NCBI RefSeq assembly: GCF_014058685.1
Contig: NZ_CP059055.1
Span: 372,001 to 436,000 of the forward strand
Reading direction: 5' to 3'
DNA: 64,000 nt
DNA from: Lactobacillus johnsonii
GTDB taxonomy: Bacteria; Bacillota; Bacilli; Lactobacillales; Lactobacillaceae
The notes below the pieces were generated by a model that was given only the letters and a program-made list of their open reading frames with translations, did not search any database and was not told the DNA's origin. Position numbers and translations under genes: made by a program. Below are positions 29,081 to 38,600 of the stretch, piece by piece (position 1 is the first letter of the stretch; each line of letters opens with the position of its first letter).

Positions 29081-29921
29081 TCAAGTTTATTGGGATAGAA
29101 TGTCAGAGACATATTTATATGGAACGGCATTTAAGAAAAACGCTAAAAATGAAGTCACTTTTAAGAATAAATTGATGCCTTCAGGAAAAACTCTTATTAG
29201 CTGGTCATCAATAGCAAATTATCAGGCAGCAAAAGAAGTCCCTAGTTTACCACTCCTGCTGAATGGACAAGAATATTTGTTAAAAATTAGTGCAAAGATT
29301 AAGCCGGAAAATAGTGCAATTTTTGGAATACATTTTTTTGATATTCAGGGAAATGAAATTGATAAGGTTATTTTCACTGATTTAGAACAAAAGTTTAAAT
29401 ATCCAACTCGAGCAGTGAAATACACTATTGAAATAATTAGTGGTGGAGTAGAAGAGATTAATTTTAAAAAAATTCAAATTTCTCCTTTGGATTTAGAAGA
29501 AGTTTTCAATGATTTTTATCCTCATCCTATTTATTTAAATAAAAATTCCCAAAAAGAAGGGCTTATTCTACTTGATGATTCTAAACGAGCTAGAATTATT
29601 GCTCCATTTAAGATTAAGAGTTATGTGGGAGCCAATTTAACTATTGGATATCTGAGTTGGCAAAATAAACAGCATGGTCTTGAACTGTTGAAAGACTATA
29701 TTAATGAACATAAAGATAAAGAATTAGTCCTCTTTAGCAGTAGTGCTGATATAGATGAATTTTTAGCAAACTCTAAATCCTTAAACTGTACGGTAGTGTA
29801 TTCGAAGGCTTTTGTAGATGAAGGATATCATAATTTGCAGGAAACATATCTTTCAAAAAATTATCGAGAACCTGATCAAGTTCGAATGGTAAAAGAAGCT
29901 ATTAATTATTTTAAGGAATGA
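29064..29921 (+). CDS. asp3: accessory Sec system protein Asp3
   Basis: A 285-residue protein. The N-terminal half (to about residue 150) has the beta-rich Asp3 pattern (YWDRMSETYLYGTAF, LISWSSI); Asp3 binds Asp1 and Asp2 and helps target the glycoprotein. The C-terminal 130 residues form an alpha/beta-looking extension (GYLSWQNKQHGLELL, ELVLFSSSADIDEF) that I cannot assign. Three starts are possible (GTG 29052, ATG 29064, ATG 29100); I chose 29064 because the protein then begins as other Asp3 proteins do. The gene overlaps the end of asp2 by 17 bases, which suggests translational coupling. Confidence 0.88.
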   Translation: MKNVINQVYWDRMSETYLYGTAFKKNAKNEVTFKNKLMPSGKTLISWSSIANYQAAKEVPSLPLLLNGQEYLLKISAKIKPENSAIFGIHFFDIQGNEIDKVIFTDLEQKFKYPTRAVKYTIEIISGGVEEINFKKIQISPLDLEEVFNDFYPHPIYLNKNSQKEGLILLDDSKRARIIAPFKIKSYVGANLTIGYLSWQNKQHGLELLKDYINEHKDKELVLFSSSADIDEFLANSKSLNCTVVYSKAFVDEGYHNLQETYLSKNYREPDQVRMVKEAINYFKE

Positions 29922-29925
29922 TGCA

Positions 29926-32292
29926 ATGCTAACAGATAGGTTAAGACTAAAAAAAGCCAGGAAATTGTTAAATAAAATTAATAAATTAGGTCCTAAAATG
30001 CAGGCAATGAGTGATGAAGAACTGCAAGGACAAACTGCTATTTTTAAAAAGCAACTTAAAGAAGGTAAAAGTTTAGATGATATTTTACCAGAAGCTTATG
30101 CCACTGTAAGGGAAGCAGATAAAAGAATTTTGGGGATGTTCCCCTATGATGTACAGGTTTTAGGGGCAATTGTATTACATAATGGCTCCATTGCTGAAAT
30201 GAAAACTGGAGAAGGTAAAACTTTAGTTGCGACAATGGCTCTTTATCTAAATGCTTTAGAAGGTAAAGGCGCAATGCTAGTGACTCCAAATGGTTATCTT
30301 GCATCTCGTGATAAAAAAGAGTTAGCTCCAGTTTATGAGTGGCTAGGTTTAAGTGTTAGCTTAGCTTTTGCAGAAGAGAAAGATAGTAAAAAGAAAATAA
30401 CTGCTAAAACTAAAAGAAAATGGTATAACTCCGATATTGTATATACTACTGCTTCTTCTTTAGCTTTTGATTATTTGTTTAATAATCTTGCCAGCTCCAA
30501 AGAAAATCAATATTTACGCCCATTTAATTATGTTATTGTCGATGAAGTGGATGAGGTTTTATTAGATGAAGCACAGACTCCATTCGTGGTCTCCTCTAGT
30601 CCTAATGTTCAATCAAATCTATATCATTTGGCAGATCAGTTTGTAAGACTATTAGATCCCGAGGTGGACTATGTATTTAAAAAGGATGATCAATTATTTT
30701 GGTTAACAGCCCACGGTATTGAAAAAGCTGAGCAATTTTTTAAACTAGATAGCTTATTTTCTAATGATAGTAGGAGTGTTTATCGCCATATTATTTTAGC
30801 GATGGGTGCGCACTTAACTATGAGACGAGGACATGACTACTTGGTTGTAAAAGGCGAAGTGGTCTTGTTAGATGAAGATAGTGGTAGATTAAAACGTGGA
30901 GTGCAGGTAAGTACAGGAATTCACCAGGCTGTTGAAGCTAAAGAAAAGGTTGATTTGACTAAAATTCAGAAAACAGCAGCTTCAATAACATTTCCAGCTT
31001 TATTTGCATTGTTTAATAAAGTAAGTGGAATGAGTGGAACTGCTAAAGTTAATGAAGAAGAGTTTTTACAGACCTATAACTTAAAAGTGGTAACTATCCC
31101 TACAAGAGTGCCGGTAATTAGAAAAGATTATCGCCCACTTATTTTCTTAACTACAAGAGATAAATTAATGACAGCTGTAAATGATGTAGTAGAAATGCAT
31201 AAAACTGGTCGGCCTGTGTTACTTGTTGCTGGTTCTGTAGAAAATTCAGAAATTATTTCAGAACTATTGCTCAATATTGGTATTCCTCATAATGTTTTAA
31301 ATGCCTATAATGCAGCCTATGAAGCGCAAATTATTAAAAATGCAGGTCAAAAAAATGCTGTAACTATTGCAACAAATATGGCTGGTAGAGGAACTGATAT
31401 TAAGCTAGGACCCGGAGTTAAGGAACTAGGTGGCTTAGCAGTAATTGGAACTGAAATGTTACCTAAAAGAGTGGAATTGCAGCTAGCGGGTCGTGCTGGC
31501 AGACAAGGAGATCCAGGTAGCAGCCAATTTCTGATTTCCTTAGAGGATTCATTTATTTCTTCTAATAATACTCCTCGTCAGAAGAAGTATTACCGCAAAT
31601 TAATGAAGAAGAAGTCAAAGGGAAAGGATATTACTCTTCTCTCAGGTCCGCGAATTCGATTTAGTTTGCTCATGCTGAGAACCCGTAAAGAAGATCTTAA
31701 TGAGTTGATGAGAAGTCAAACTAATAAGATGGAAATAATTTTATCGCTTCAACGGAAGAATTTTTATACTAGAAGAGACAAAATTATGAAAACTGATGAT
31801 TTACAGGAAGATGTAGATCGGATCATCGATAATGCACTGAATCTTTATTTAGAAAAACAGGATTTATCAAATAAGAGTGATTTAAAGTACTTTATTAACC
31901 AGCATGTTACTTATCAACAGGTTAATGTACCAGATAATTTGAAAACTAAAAAAGCAATTAAAGACTTTTTGAAAGAATTAGCTTACAAGATTCTTGATGA
32001 GAAGAAGCATGTATTAATTAACAAAAAACAAGCAAATGATTTTTACCAACAAGTGATTATTTCATCAATGGATGGAAATTGGATTGATCAAGTAGATAGA
32101 ATTGAAAAAATAAAGATTAATGCACAGCAATGGGGAAGAAGTGGAAGACCGCAAGATCTTCTCCACCAAGAAAAGGCTTTTGAAGCGTATAAAGATTTCT
32201 TAGATAAAATTACCTTGTCTACCTTTGATAATCTTTTATTAAGCAAGATTTTTACGAATGAAAAAGGACAATTAGTTGTAGTATTTAATTAG
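29926..32292 (+). CDS. secA2: accessory Sec ATPase SecA2
   Basis: A 788-residue SecA-type motor. Walker A MKTGEGKT is near residue 91 and the DEAD-like box VDEVDEVLLDEAQTP near 207; helicase motifs TNMAGRGTD (near 488) and LAGRAGRQGDPG (near 522) follow. It lacks the C-terminal Cys-rich zinc-binding tail of housekeeping SecA, as usual for SecA2. It drives glycosylated serine-rich adhesin through SecY2, working with Asp1-3. The ATG follows AAGGA within the end of asp3. Confidence 0.96.
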   Translation: MLTDRLRLKKARKLLNKINKLGPKMQAMSDEELQGQTAIFKKQLKEGKSLDDILPEAYATVREADKRILGMFPYDVQVLGAIVLHNGSIAEMKTGEGKTLVATMALYLNALEGKGAMLVTPNGYLASRDKKELAPVYEWLGLSVSLAFAEEKDSKKKITAKTKRKWYNSDIVYTTASSLAFDYLFNNLASSKENQYLRPFNYVIVDEVDEVLLDEAQTPFVVSSSPNVQSNLYHLADQFVRLLDPEVDYVFKKDDQLFWLTAHGIEKAEQFFKLDSLFSNDSRSVYRHIILAMGAHLTMRRGHDYLVVKGEVVLLDEDSGRLKRGVQVSTGIHQAVEAKEKVDLTKIQKTAASITFPALFALFNKVSGMSGTAKVNEEEFLQTYNLKVVTIPTRVPVIRKDYRPLIFLTTRDKLMTAVNDVVEMHKTGRPVLLVAGSVENSEIISELLLNIGIPHNVLNAYNAAYEAQIIKNAGQKNAVTIATNMAGRGTDIKLGPGVKELGGLAVIGTEMLPKRVELQLAGRAGRQGDPGSSQFLISLEDSFISSNNTPRQKKYYRKLMKKKSKGKDITLLSGPRIRFSLLMLRTRKEDLNELMRSQTNKMEIILSLQRKNFYTRRDKIMKTDDLQEDVDRIIDNALNLYLEKQDLSNKSDLKYFINQHVTYQQVNVPDNLKTKKAIKDFLKELAYKILDEKKHVLINKKQANDFYQQVIISSMDGNWIDQVDRIEKIKINAQQWGRSGRPQDLLHQEKAFEAYKDFLDKITLSTFDNLLLSKIFTNEKGQLVVVFN

Positions 32293-32304
32293 TAGGGGAA
32301 AATT

Positions 32305-33834
32305 ATGACCGTATATAACATAAATTTAGGAATAGGTTGGGCTAGCTCTGGAGTAGAATACGCTCAAAAATATCGTGATCAAAGTTTTGATAAAGTGGGA
32401 ATTGAACGAAAATTTATTTTTTCAGATTTAATTTTAGGGAATAATATCGGAGATTTAACTGCCAATTTGGGTTTTGATAATGACAATATTATCTGGTTAT
32501 ATAACTTCTTTACTGATGTAAAGATTTCAACGTCTAATTATTCTTTAGATACTCTAGAAAACGAACTCAATTTAAAAAAACTAAGTAGTAATGTAAAGAC
32601 TGTTGGAAAAGAAGTATTTTATCAATTAAATGATGGCTTACAGCTAGTAGCTCGACTAAGTGATGCCGAAAAACGTACCATTGATCAGATTAGCTATGTT
32701 AAAAATAATACTTTACTTAAGAGAGACTTTTATTCTTACACTAAGTATGCCTGTGAGTATTATTTAGGTGCAGATAAAGATAATCGGGTTACCTTTCGGG
32801 AATTCTATAATGAAGATGGCACAATTGCTTATACACAACATTTAAATGGTAATCAAGAAACATTTGAATTTGCAAATGGTGAAGTTATTTATAGTAAAGA
32901 TGACCTTTATCTGAAAATGCTTAAAGAATTGAACTTTACTAAAAAAGACGTAATTATTCTAGACAGAGAAGATGAAGATAAGAACTTAATTAATGGTCAA
33001 CTAGTTTTTGAAAACCATGGACCAGCTAAATTAGTGGTGGTAGTTCATGCTGATCATTTTGATAAGCACTATACCACAGATCAAAATATCTTATGGAATA
33101 ATTTTTATGAATATCAATTCCAACATGCGAAATATGTCGATAGCTTTATTGTAGCTACAAATGAACAAAAGAAGATTTTAAAAAATCAATTTAAAAAATA
33201 CTATAATATTGAACCGCGTATTGATTGTATTCCAGTGGGAAGTTTAAATGAGTTGGAGCATCCTACACAAGGCCGGATGAAACATACCTTAATTACAGCT
33301 TCTCGCTTAGCAAAAGAAAAGCACATTGATTGGATTGTGAATGCAGTAGTAGCAGCTAAAAATAGTGTCCCTGATCTTTCTTTAGATATCTATGGAACTG
33401 GCGGTGAAGCAGGGATGCTTACTAATTTAATTAATCAAAATCAAGCACAAGATTATATTCATATTATGGGACAAAGAGATTTAACAAAAGTCTATCGAAA
33501 CTATCCTGCTTATATTGCCGCTTCAACAAGCGAAGGCTTTGGTCTCTCACTGCTTGAAGCTGTGGGATCTGGATTAGCAATGATTGGCTTTGATGTTCCT
33601 TATGGTAATCCTACTTTTATTGAAAATGGAAAAAATGGAATGCTTTTACCATATAATGAAGAATGGACTGACTTTAGAAAAGAAGAAGTTTTAACAAAAG
33701 CAATTATCGAGTTGTTTACTAAGAGTGATGTAGACAGCTTTAATAAAAAATCATATCAAATGGCAGAACCTTATTTAACTGCAAATGTTGCTAAACAATG
33801 GAAAAAATTAGTGGGGGAATTGGTCAATGATTAA
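32305..33834 (+). CDS. gtfA: GtfA, O-GlcNAc transferase for the serine-rich adhesin
   Basis: A 509-residue GT4-type glycosyltransferase with a GT-B fold. The N-terminus has GIGWASSGVEYAQ, the middle the DUF1975-like insertion, and the C-terminal half the nucleotide-sugar site ending in TSEGFGLSLLEAVGSGLAMIG. In streptococci GtfA with GtfB transfers the first GlcNAc to Ser/Thr of the adhesin. The gene overlaps gtfB by eight bases. The target here is surely the 2,096-residue serine-rich protein downstream. Confidence 0.94.
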   Translation: MTVYNINLGIGWASSGVEYAQKYRDQSFDKVGIERKFIFSDLILGNNIGDLTANLGFDNDNIIWLYNFFTDVKISTSNYSLDTLENELNLKKLSSNVKTVGKEVFYQLNDGLQLVARLSDAEKRTIDQISYVKNNTLLKRDFYSYTKYACEYYLGADKDNRVTFREFYNEDGTIAYTQHLNGNQETFEFANGEVIYSKDDLYLKMLKELNFTKKDVIILDREDEDKNLINGQLVFENHGPAKLVVVVHADHFDKHYTTDQNILWNNFYEYQFQHAKYVDSFIVATNEQKKILKNQFKKYYNIEPRIDCIPVGSLNELEHPTQGRMKHTLITASRLAKEKHIDWIVNAVVAAKNSVPDLSLDIYGTGGEAGMLTNLINQNQAQDYIHIMGQRDLTKVYRNYPAYIAASTSEGFGLSLLEAVGSGLAMIGFDVPYGNPTFIENGKNGMLLPYNEEWTDFRKEEVLTKAIIELFTKSDVDSFNKKSYQMAEPYLTANVAKQWKKLVGELVND

Positions 33835-35155
33835 TTTATTTGAAAATTTAGACGTAGAATCAACCGACTTTCTAAGATCACAGCTTTTTGCTAATCTTAA
33901 AATTCCTTCTGTGGTAATTAATGATGATGGTTTTTTACCAATTGAGGTAGACTCTCCCTTTAAATTCTATTGCGGATTTGGTGATGAAAATACTCCCCTG
34001 TACTTTGACCGTCTAAAGGTGCCAGAATTTCATCGAATTGTAGCAACTGCAAGTAAGGGAGAAGTCTACGATCTTTATGAAAAGAGAGCAGATATTTTCT
34101 TCCTTGCTACTGATAATACTAGGCTAATTAAAGAAGTTCATTGGCTTGATAAGAATGGTAACTTGAGCTGGATTGATCACTATAATCGTCAGGGAAAGCT
34201 ATTTGCTAAAACTTATGTTAACAATGGACAGCAAGTTTTAAAGCGGTACTTTAATAAAGATGGAAAAGAAGTTATTACACAATATTTAGTTTCTGGCGAT
34301 ATCTTTTTACATGAAGAAAATAATGAACGATATTTTGCTAATTTAGCTCAATTTGTGACTTACTATTTAAGAAAAAAGAAATACCAGCTTGATCATATTT
34401 TCTACAATACTTTGAATCAGTCAATGATGGTAAGTTTAGGCCTTCAAAATGATGGTAGTGATACGCTGTTTTGGCATGAAAAGATTACTAACGATCTACC
34501 AGGTAATATGAAGTATTTAATGGACAATAGTACCAGAACTAAGCATATTGTTTTCCAAAATTATGTAGATTGGCAAACGTGGAAGAATAAATTACCAAAT
34601 GATAAAAATGTTGATTTTAGATTTTTAGGTATGATTTATCCTCATCCAAGAGGAAACAAAATGCGTCCTGAAGCAGTTATTTTGACTAACTCAGACCAGA
34701 TTGAACATTTAGATGAAGTAGTTCAAGCAATGCCAAATATTCATTTTAATATTGCGGCTATTACTGAAATGTCATCTAAGTTATTAGCTTTCAAAAAGTA
34801 TAACAATGTTCGTTTATACCCTAATGCCACAACTAAACAAATTCAGGAATTGTATCAAACTAGTGATATTTATCTAGATATAAATCATGGTAATGAAATT
34901 TTGGATGCGGTTCGTGGTGCTTTTGAACAAAATATGTTAATTCTGGGATTTGAAAATACTTTGCACAATTCTCAATTTATTAGTTCAGAAAATGTATTTA
35001 AGCCGAATGAAGTTGATAAGATGGCAGATAAGATTTCAGATGCTTTATCTGATACAAATAATATGAGAGAGCTTATTGATGAGCAACGTTTACTTGCTGG
35101 GGATGTAAGTGTTGAACAGTATAAAGAGGTTATCGGCGATTTGAGAAATGAATAA
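33827..35155 (+). CDS. gtfB: GtfB, glycosylation chaperone/partner of GtfA
   Basis: A 442-residue glycosyltransferase-like protein that starts inside the last codons of gtfA. It has the GT-B outline, but its C-terminal motif is degenerate (YLDINHGNEILDAVRGAFEQ in place of the EGFGL/E signature), consistent with a role as substrate-binding partner without its own catalysis. GtfA/GtfB form a complex that recognises the serine-rich repeat. GGGGGA precedes the ATG. It overlaps the next small gene by eight bases. Confidence 0.92.
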   Translation: MINLFENLDVESTDFLRSQLFANLKIPSVVINDDGFLPIEVDSPFKFYCGFGDENTPLYFDRLKVPEFHRIVATASKGEVYDLYEKRADIFFLATDNTRLIKEVHWLDKNGNLSWIDHYNRQGKLFAKTYVNNGQQVLKRYFNKDGKEVITQYLVSGDIFLHEENNERYFANLAQFVTYYLRKKKYQLDHIFYNTLNQSMMVSLGLQNDGSDTLFWHEKITNDLPGNMKYLMDNSTRTKHIVFQNYVDWQTWKNKLPNDKNVDFRFLGMIYPHPRGNKMRPEAVILTNSDQIEHLDEVVQAMPNIHFNIAAITEMSSKLLAFKKYNNVRLYPNATTKQIQELYQTSDIYLDINHGNEILDAVRGAFEQNMLILGFENTLHNSQFISSENVFKPNEVDKMADKISDALSDTNNMRELIDEQRLLAGDVSVEQYKEVIGDLRNE

Positions 35156-35336
35156 AGAAAAGAAAAAATCGACGTTAGTGGAACAACACGCGTTGAAGCG
35201 ATTAGAAAAAGTAGAAGAGAACCAGAGAAAAGCTTATGAAAAAAAGCAGAATGATTTTCCCTGGAAACAAATAACTATGGGATTACTTTTTGGAATAATT
35301 TTACTTTTGATGTTAATCCAAATGATAGTTAAATAA
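35148..35336 (+). CDS. small single-helix membrane protein, Asp4-like candidate
   Basis: A 62-residue protein: residues 1-38 are highly charged and likely coiled-coil, residues 42-60 form one membrane helix, and the end is short. It overlaps gtfB by eight bases and is the last gene of the operon. In streptococci the same position holds asp4 and asp5, small membrane proteins thought to serve as SecE/SecG counterparts for SecY2. Assignment as the SecE-like or Asp4-like subunit rests on position, size and topology, not on a recognised motif. Confidence 0.65.
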   Translation: MNKEKKKSTLVEQHALKRLEKVEENQRKAYEKKQNDFPWKQITMGLLFGIILLLMLIQMIVK

Positions 35337-35697
35337 AAGAAGGCTAGTCTTATTGTGATTTATACTTTTTCAAACAAATAGTTAAAATATAAATTAAAAA
35401 ATCAGTTCGTCAGTATTACGGACTGATTTTTTTCTGTTCTTTTTTAGTTTACCCTTGTCTTTTACTTGTTGAATAATAAAAAACGAATAAAGTTATATTA
35501 TTTTTGCTTTTTTATTAATAATAAAATTTTATAAATAACAATTAAGAAAAATATTTTCTATTTTTTCTTTGATTTATCAACCTTTTTTCTTTTATTTAAT
35601 TACCAAAGAGTTATTATAGAGTATGCAATAATAACAATTGAAATGCTTCTAATAAATAAAATTAATTGTAATATTATAGTAACGAGTAGGAAATGTT
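35337..35697. promoter_or_regulatory. AT-rich region before the serine-rich adhesin gene
   Basis: The 361-base gap holds the operon terminator at 35395-35433, then about 260 bases of very AT-rich DNA without a supportable gene. TATTAT boxes at 35612-35617 and 35672-35677 may be -10 elements, but neither has a good -35. The separate terminator and long leader imply that the adhesin has its own promoter. Confidence 0.4.
35395..35433 (+). terminator. terminator of the accessory Sec operon
   Basis: AAAAAATCAGT pairs with ACTGATTTTTT, with an inner CGT/ACG pair, followed by T. Confidence 0.8.
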
Positions 35698-38600
35698 ATG
35701 AAAGACAAAAAATTTAAGAAGAATCAAAAAAATAAATATGTCGATCCTAATAGTTTAAAGGAATCGGGAGACAGTTCTAACCCATATCTTAAAGAACTAG
35801 CAGCTTTAGCAGCAATTCTGGGAACTGGAGCTACAGGGGCAGCAATTTTACCTAATGATCGTGTATATGCTGCACAAACTTCTGTAGATGCTAAATCACA
35901 AATAGTTGGATCAGTATCTGAAAGTACGCAGACTGACTTGTCAAAAAAGGGAAACAGTAAATCTGATGAAAATGGAGTCAGTACTAGTAATTCAGAAGCT
36001 AAGAGTATGTCTACTTCTAGTTCAAAAAGCTTAAGGATCTCTCGGAGCGCATCTACCTCTTTGAGTCAATCGCAACAGATTTCACAATCTATGTCATTAA
36101 GTAATTCGCAGAGTCTTTCGGAGTCTTTAAGTTATTCTAAAAGTAAACTAAATTCTTCAAGTAATACTCAAAAAAAGATATCTAATTCTGAGACGCACAG
36201 TACTTTTAAATCTTCGAAGAATAAAAAAATAAGTGAAGAAAACTCTCTTACTTCAAGCTCAAATACTAACAGATCTAGTAATAAAACAAATATAAGAAAT
36301 TTCTATTCTAGTGAGACCTCCTCTCTTGATAGAAGTCAAGGTCCTTTTCAAAGTAATACTAGTGAAATAAATAGCTTAAGTTTGAGCAGTAGACAGCTTA
36401 TAGGTGAGAATTTTCAAATCCCTGTAGTTATTCAAAATTCTATTAACAATAGTTCTGATAATAAAACACAAACTAATAATAAAAAACTACAGATAGATAA
36501 ATTGAATTTAACTGGTGTTTTTACCAACCTACTTCAAATTAATGATGAAAATGCAGTAGATGTAAGCACTAGTGCTGAATTTCAAAATGCTCTTAATAAT
36601 TCAACTGTAAACGCTATTCGCTTGACAGCTAACATTGATTTAGGACAGTCAAGTATCGGAAGTATTCGAATTCCTCCTCGTAATCTGACAATTGATGGTG
36701 CTAATCATGACCTTAACTTAGGCAATAATTGTATTTGGCTCAATAATTCTGCTTCACCTAAGACTACCACGATTATTAAGTCTCTTAATCTTTATACGGC
36801 CAATAATCGTGGAGGCTTTGCCCTTACTAATTCCGGTGCAGAAACATTAATATATGATAATGTCCATGCTACTGGTGGAGCGGCAGTTTTTGCAGATACT
36901 TATGCTTCTAGTGGCTATCTAAAAACTTTTGAGATTCAAGGTCATACTACAATTGATGGAGTAAACTCATATAAATATAATGGCAATACTTATGACACGA
37001 GTTCTGCTAATTTTGTTGGGTATAGCACTTTGCTCTATGCCGGAAACGACTTAATTGTTGATGACAATGCGAGCTTAATCATTAATAACAATATGTCGGC
37101 GTATGATGTGGCAATGTTGGCCAATAATGGAGAACATGCTGTACGAGTTGGTGAAAATGCTACTTTAAGAATTAATAATACTTATAGTTATTCAGGTGGG
37201 GAAATTTGGAATAATGTCGGTAATATTGCTTTAACTAATGGTGAGGCGGAATTTACTGCTGGAAAAAATTCAAATATTAATTTAAGTACCAGTGGAGCAA
37301 ATATTTACATTGCGAGTGGAAGTACGAATAACACTGTCAACTTTGAAGCAGCAACTAATACTACTTTTTCTGGTAATACTAATTTCTACTTCGGTGGATC
37401 GGATAATACGGTAAATATTGATGATCCAGCTCATGTGATTTTAAATACAACGACTGGAACGACTTACTCTACTAACTCTTCAAATCTTACAATAAATGCT
37501 ACTGATACAAACGTAATTGTAACTAAGAATGGGGTAACTAAGAGATCAAATTATTTTGCTAATAATCGAAGTACGGTTAACGGAACAAATTATACAATTG
37601 GGATAACTATTGGTGAGCAAAATAATGGTGAAACGGCTGTTAAAAATGTAATGGCCGATATTAATAAGTCAGGTACAACTAGGGTAGAATATACTAGTGA
37701 AACTCAACACTCAGAAAGTATTTCGGATTCTATAAGAACGTCGGAAAGTATCTCTACAGCTATTATTGAAAGTGAGTCAACTAGTGCTAGTGAACGAGAA
37801 AGTGAAAGCCTAAGCAACTCGGTGTCAATGAGTGAGAGTTTGAGTAACTCAGTATCAATGAGAGAAAGCTTGAGCAATTCAGTATCGATGAGCGAAAGCT
37901 TAAGTAACTCAGTAAGCATGAGCGAAAGTCTAAGTAACTCAGTAAGCATGAGTGAAAGCTTAAGCAACTCAGTGTCAATGAGCAAAAGCTTAAGTAACTC
38001 GGTGTCAATGAGTGAGAGTTTGAGTAACTCAGTATCAATGAGTGAAAGCTTAAGCAACTCAGTGTCAATGAGCGAAAGCTTAAGTAACTCGGTGTCAATG
38101 AGTGAGAGTTTGAGTAACTCAGTATCAATGAGCGAAAGTCTAAGTAACTCAGTATCGATGAGTGAAAGCTTGAGTAACTCAGTAAGCATGAGCGAAAGCT
38201 TAAGTAACTCAGTAAGCATGAGCGAGAGTTTGAGCAACTCAGTAAGTATGAGTGAAAGCTTGAGTAACTCGGTATCGATGAGTGAGAGTTTGAGCAACTC
38301 AGTATCGATGAGTGAGAGCTTGAGCAACTCAGTAAGCATGAGTGAAAGTTTAAGTAACTCAGTAAGTATGAGTGAAAGCTTGAGTAACTCAGTAAGCATG
38401 AGCGAGAGTTTGAGTAACTCAGTAAGTATGAGCGAGAGCTTGAGTAATTCAGTAAGCATGAGCGAGAGCTTAAGTAACTCAGTGTCAATGAGTGAAAGCT
38501 TGAGCAACTCAGTAAGTATGAGTGAAAGCTTAAGCAACTCAGTGTCAATGAGCGAAAGCTTAAGTAACTCGGTGTCAATGAGTGAGAGTTTGAGTAACTC

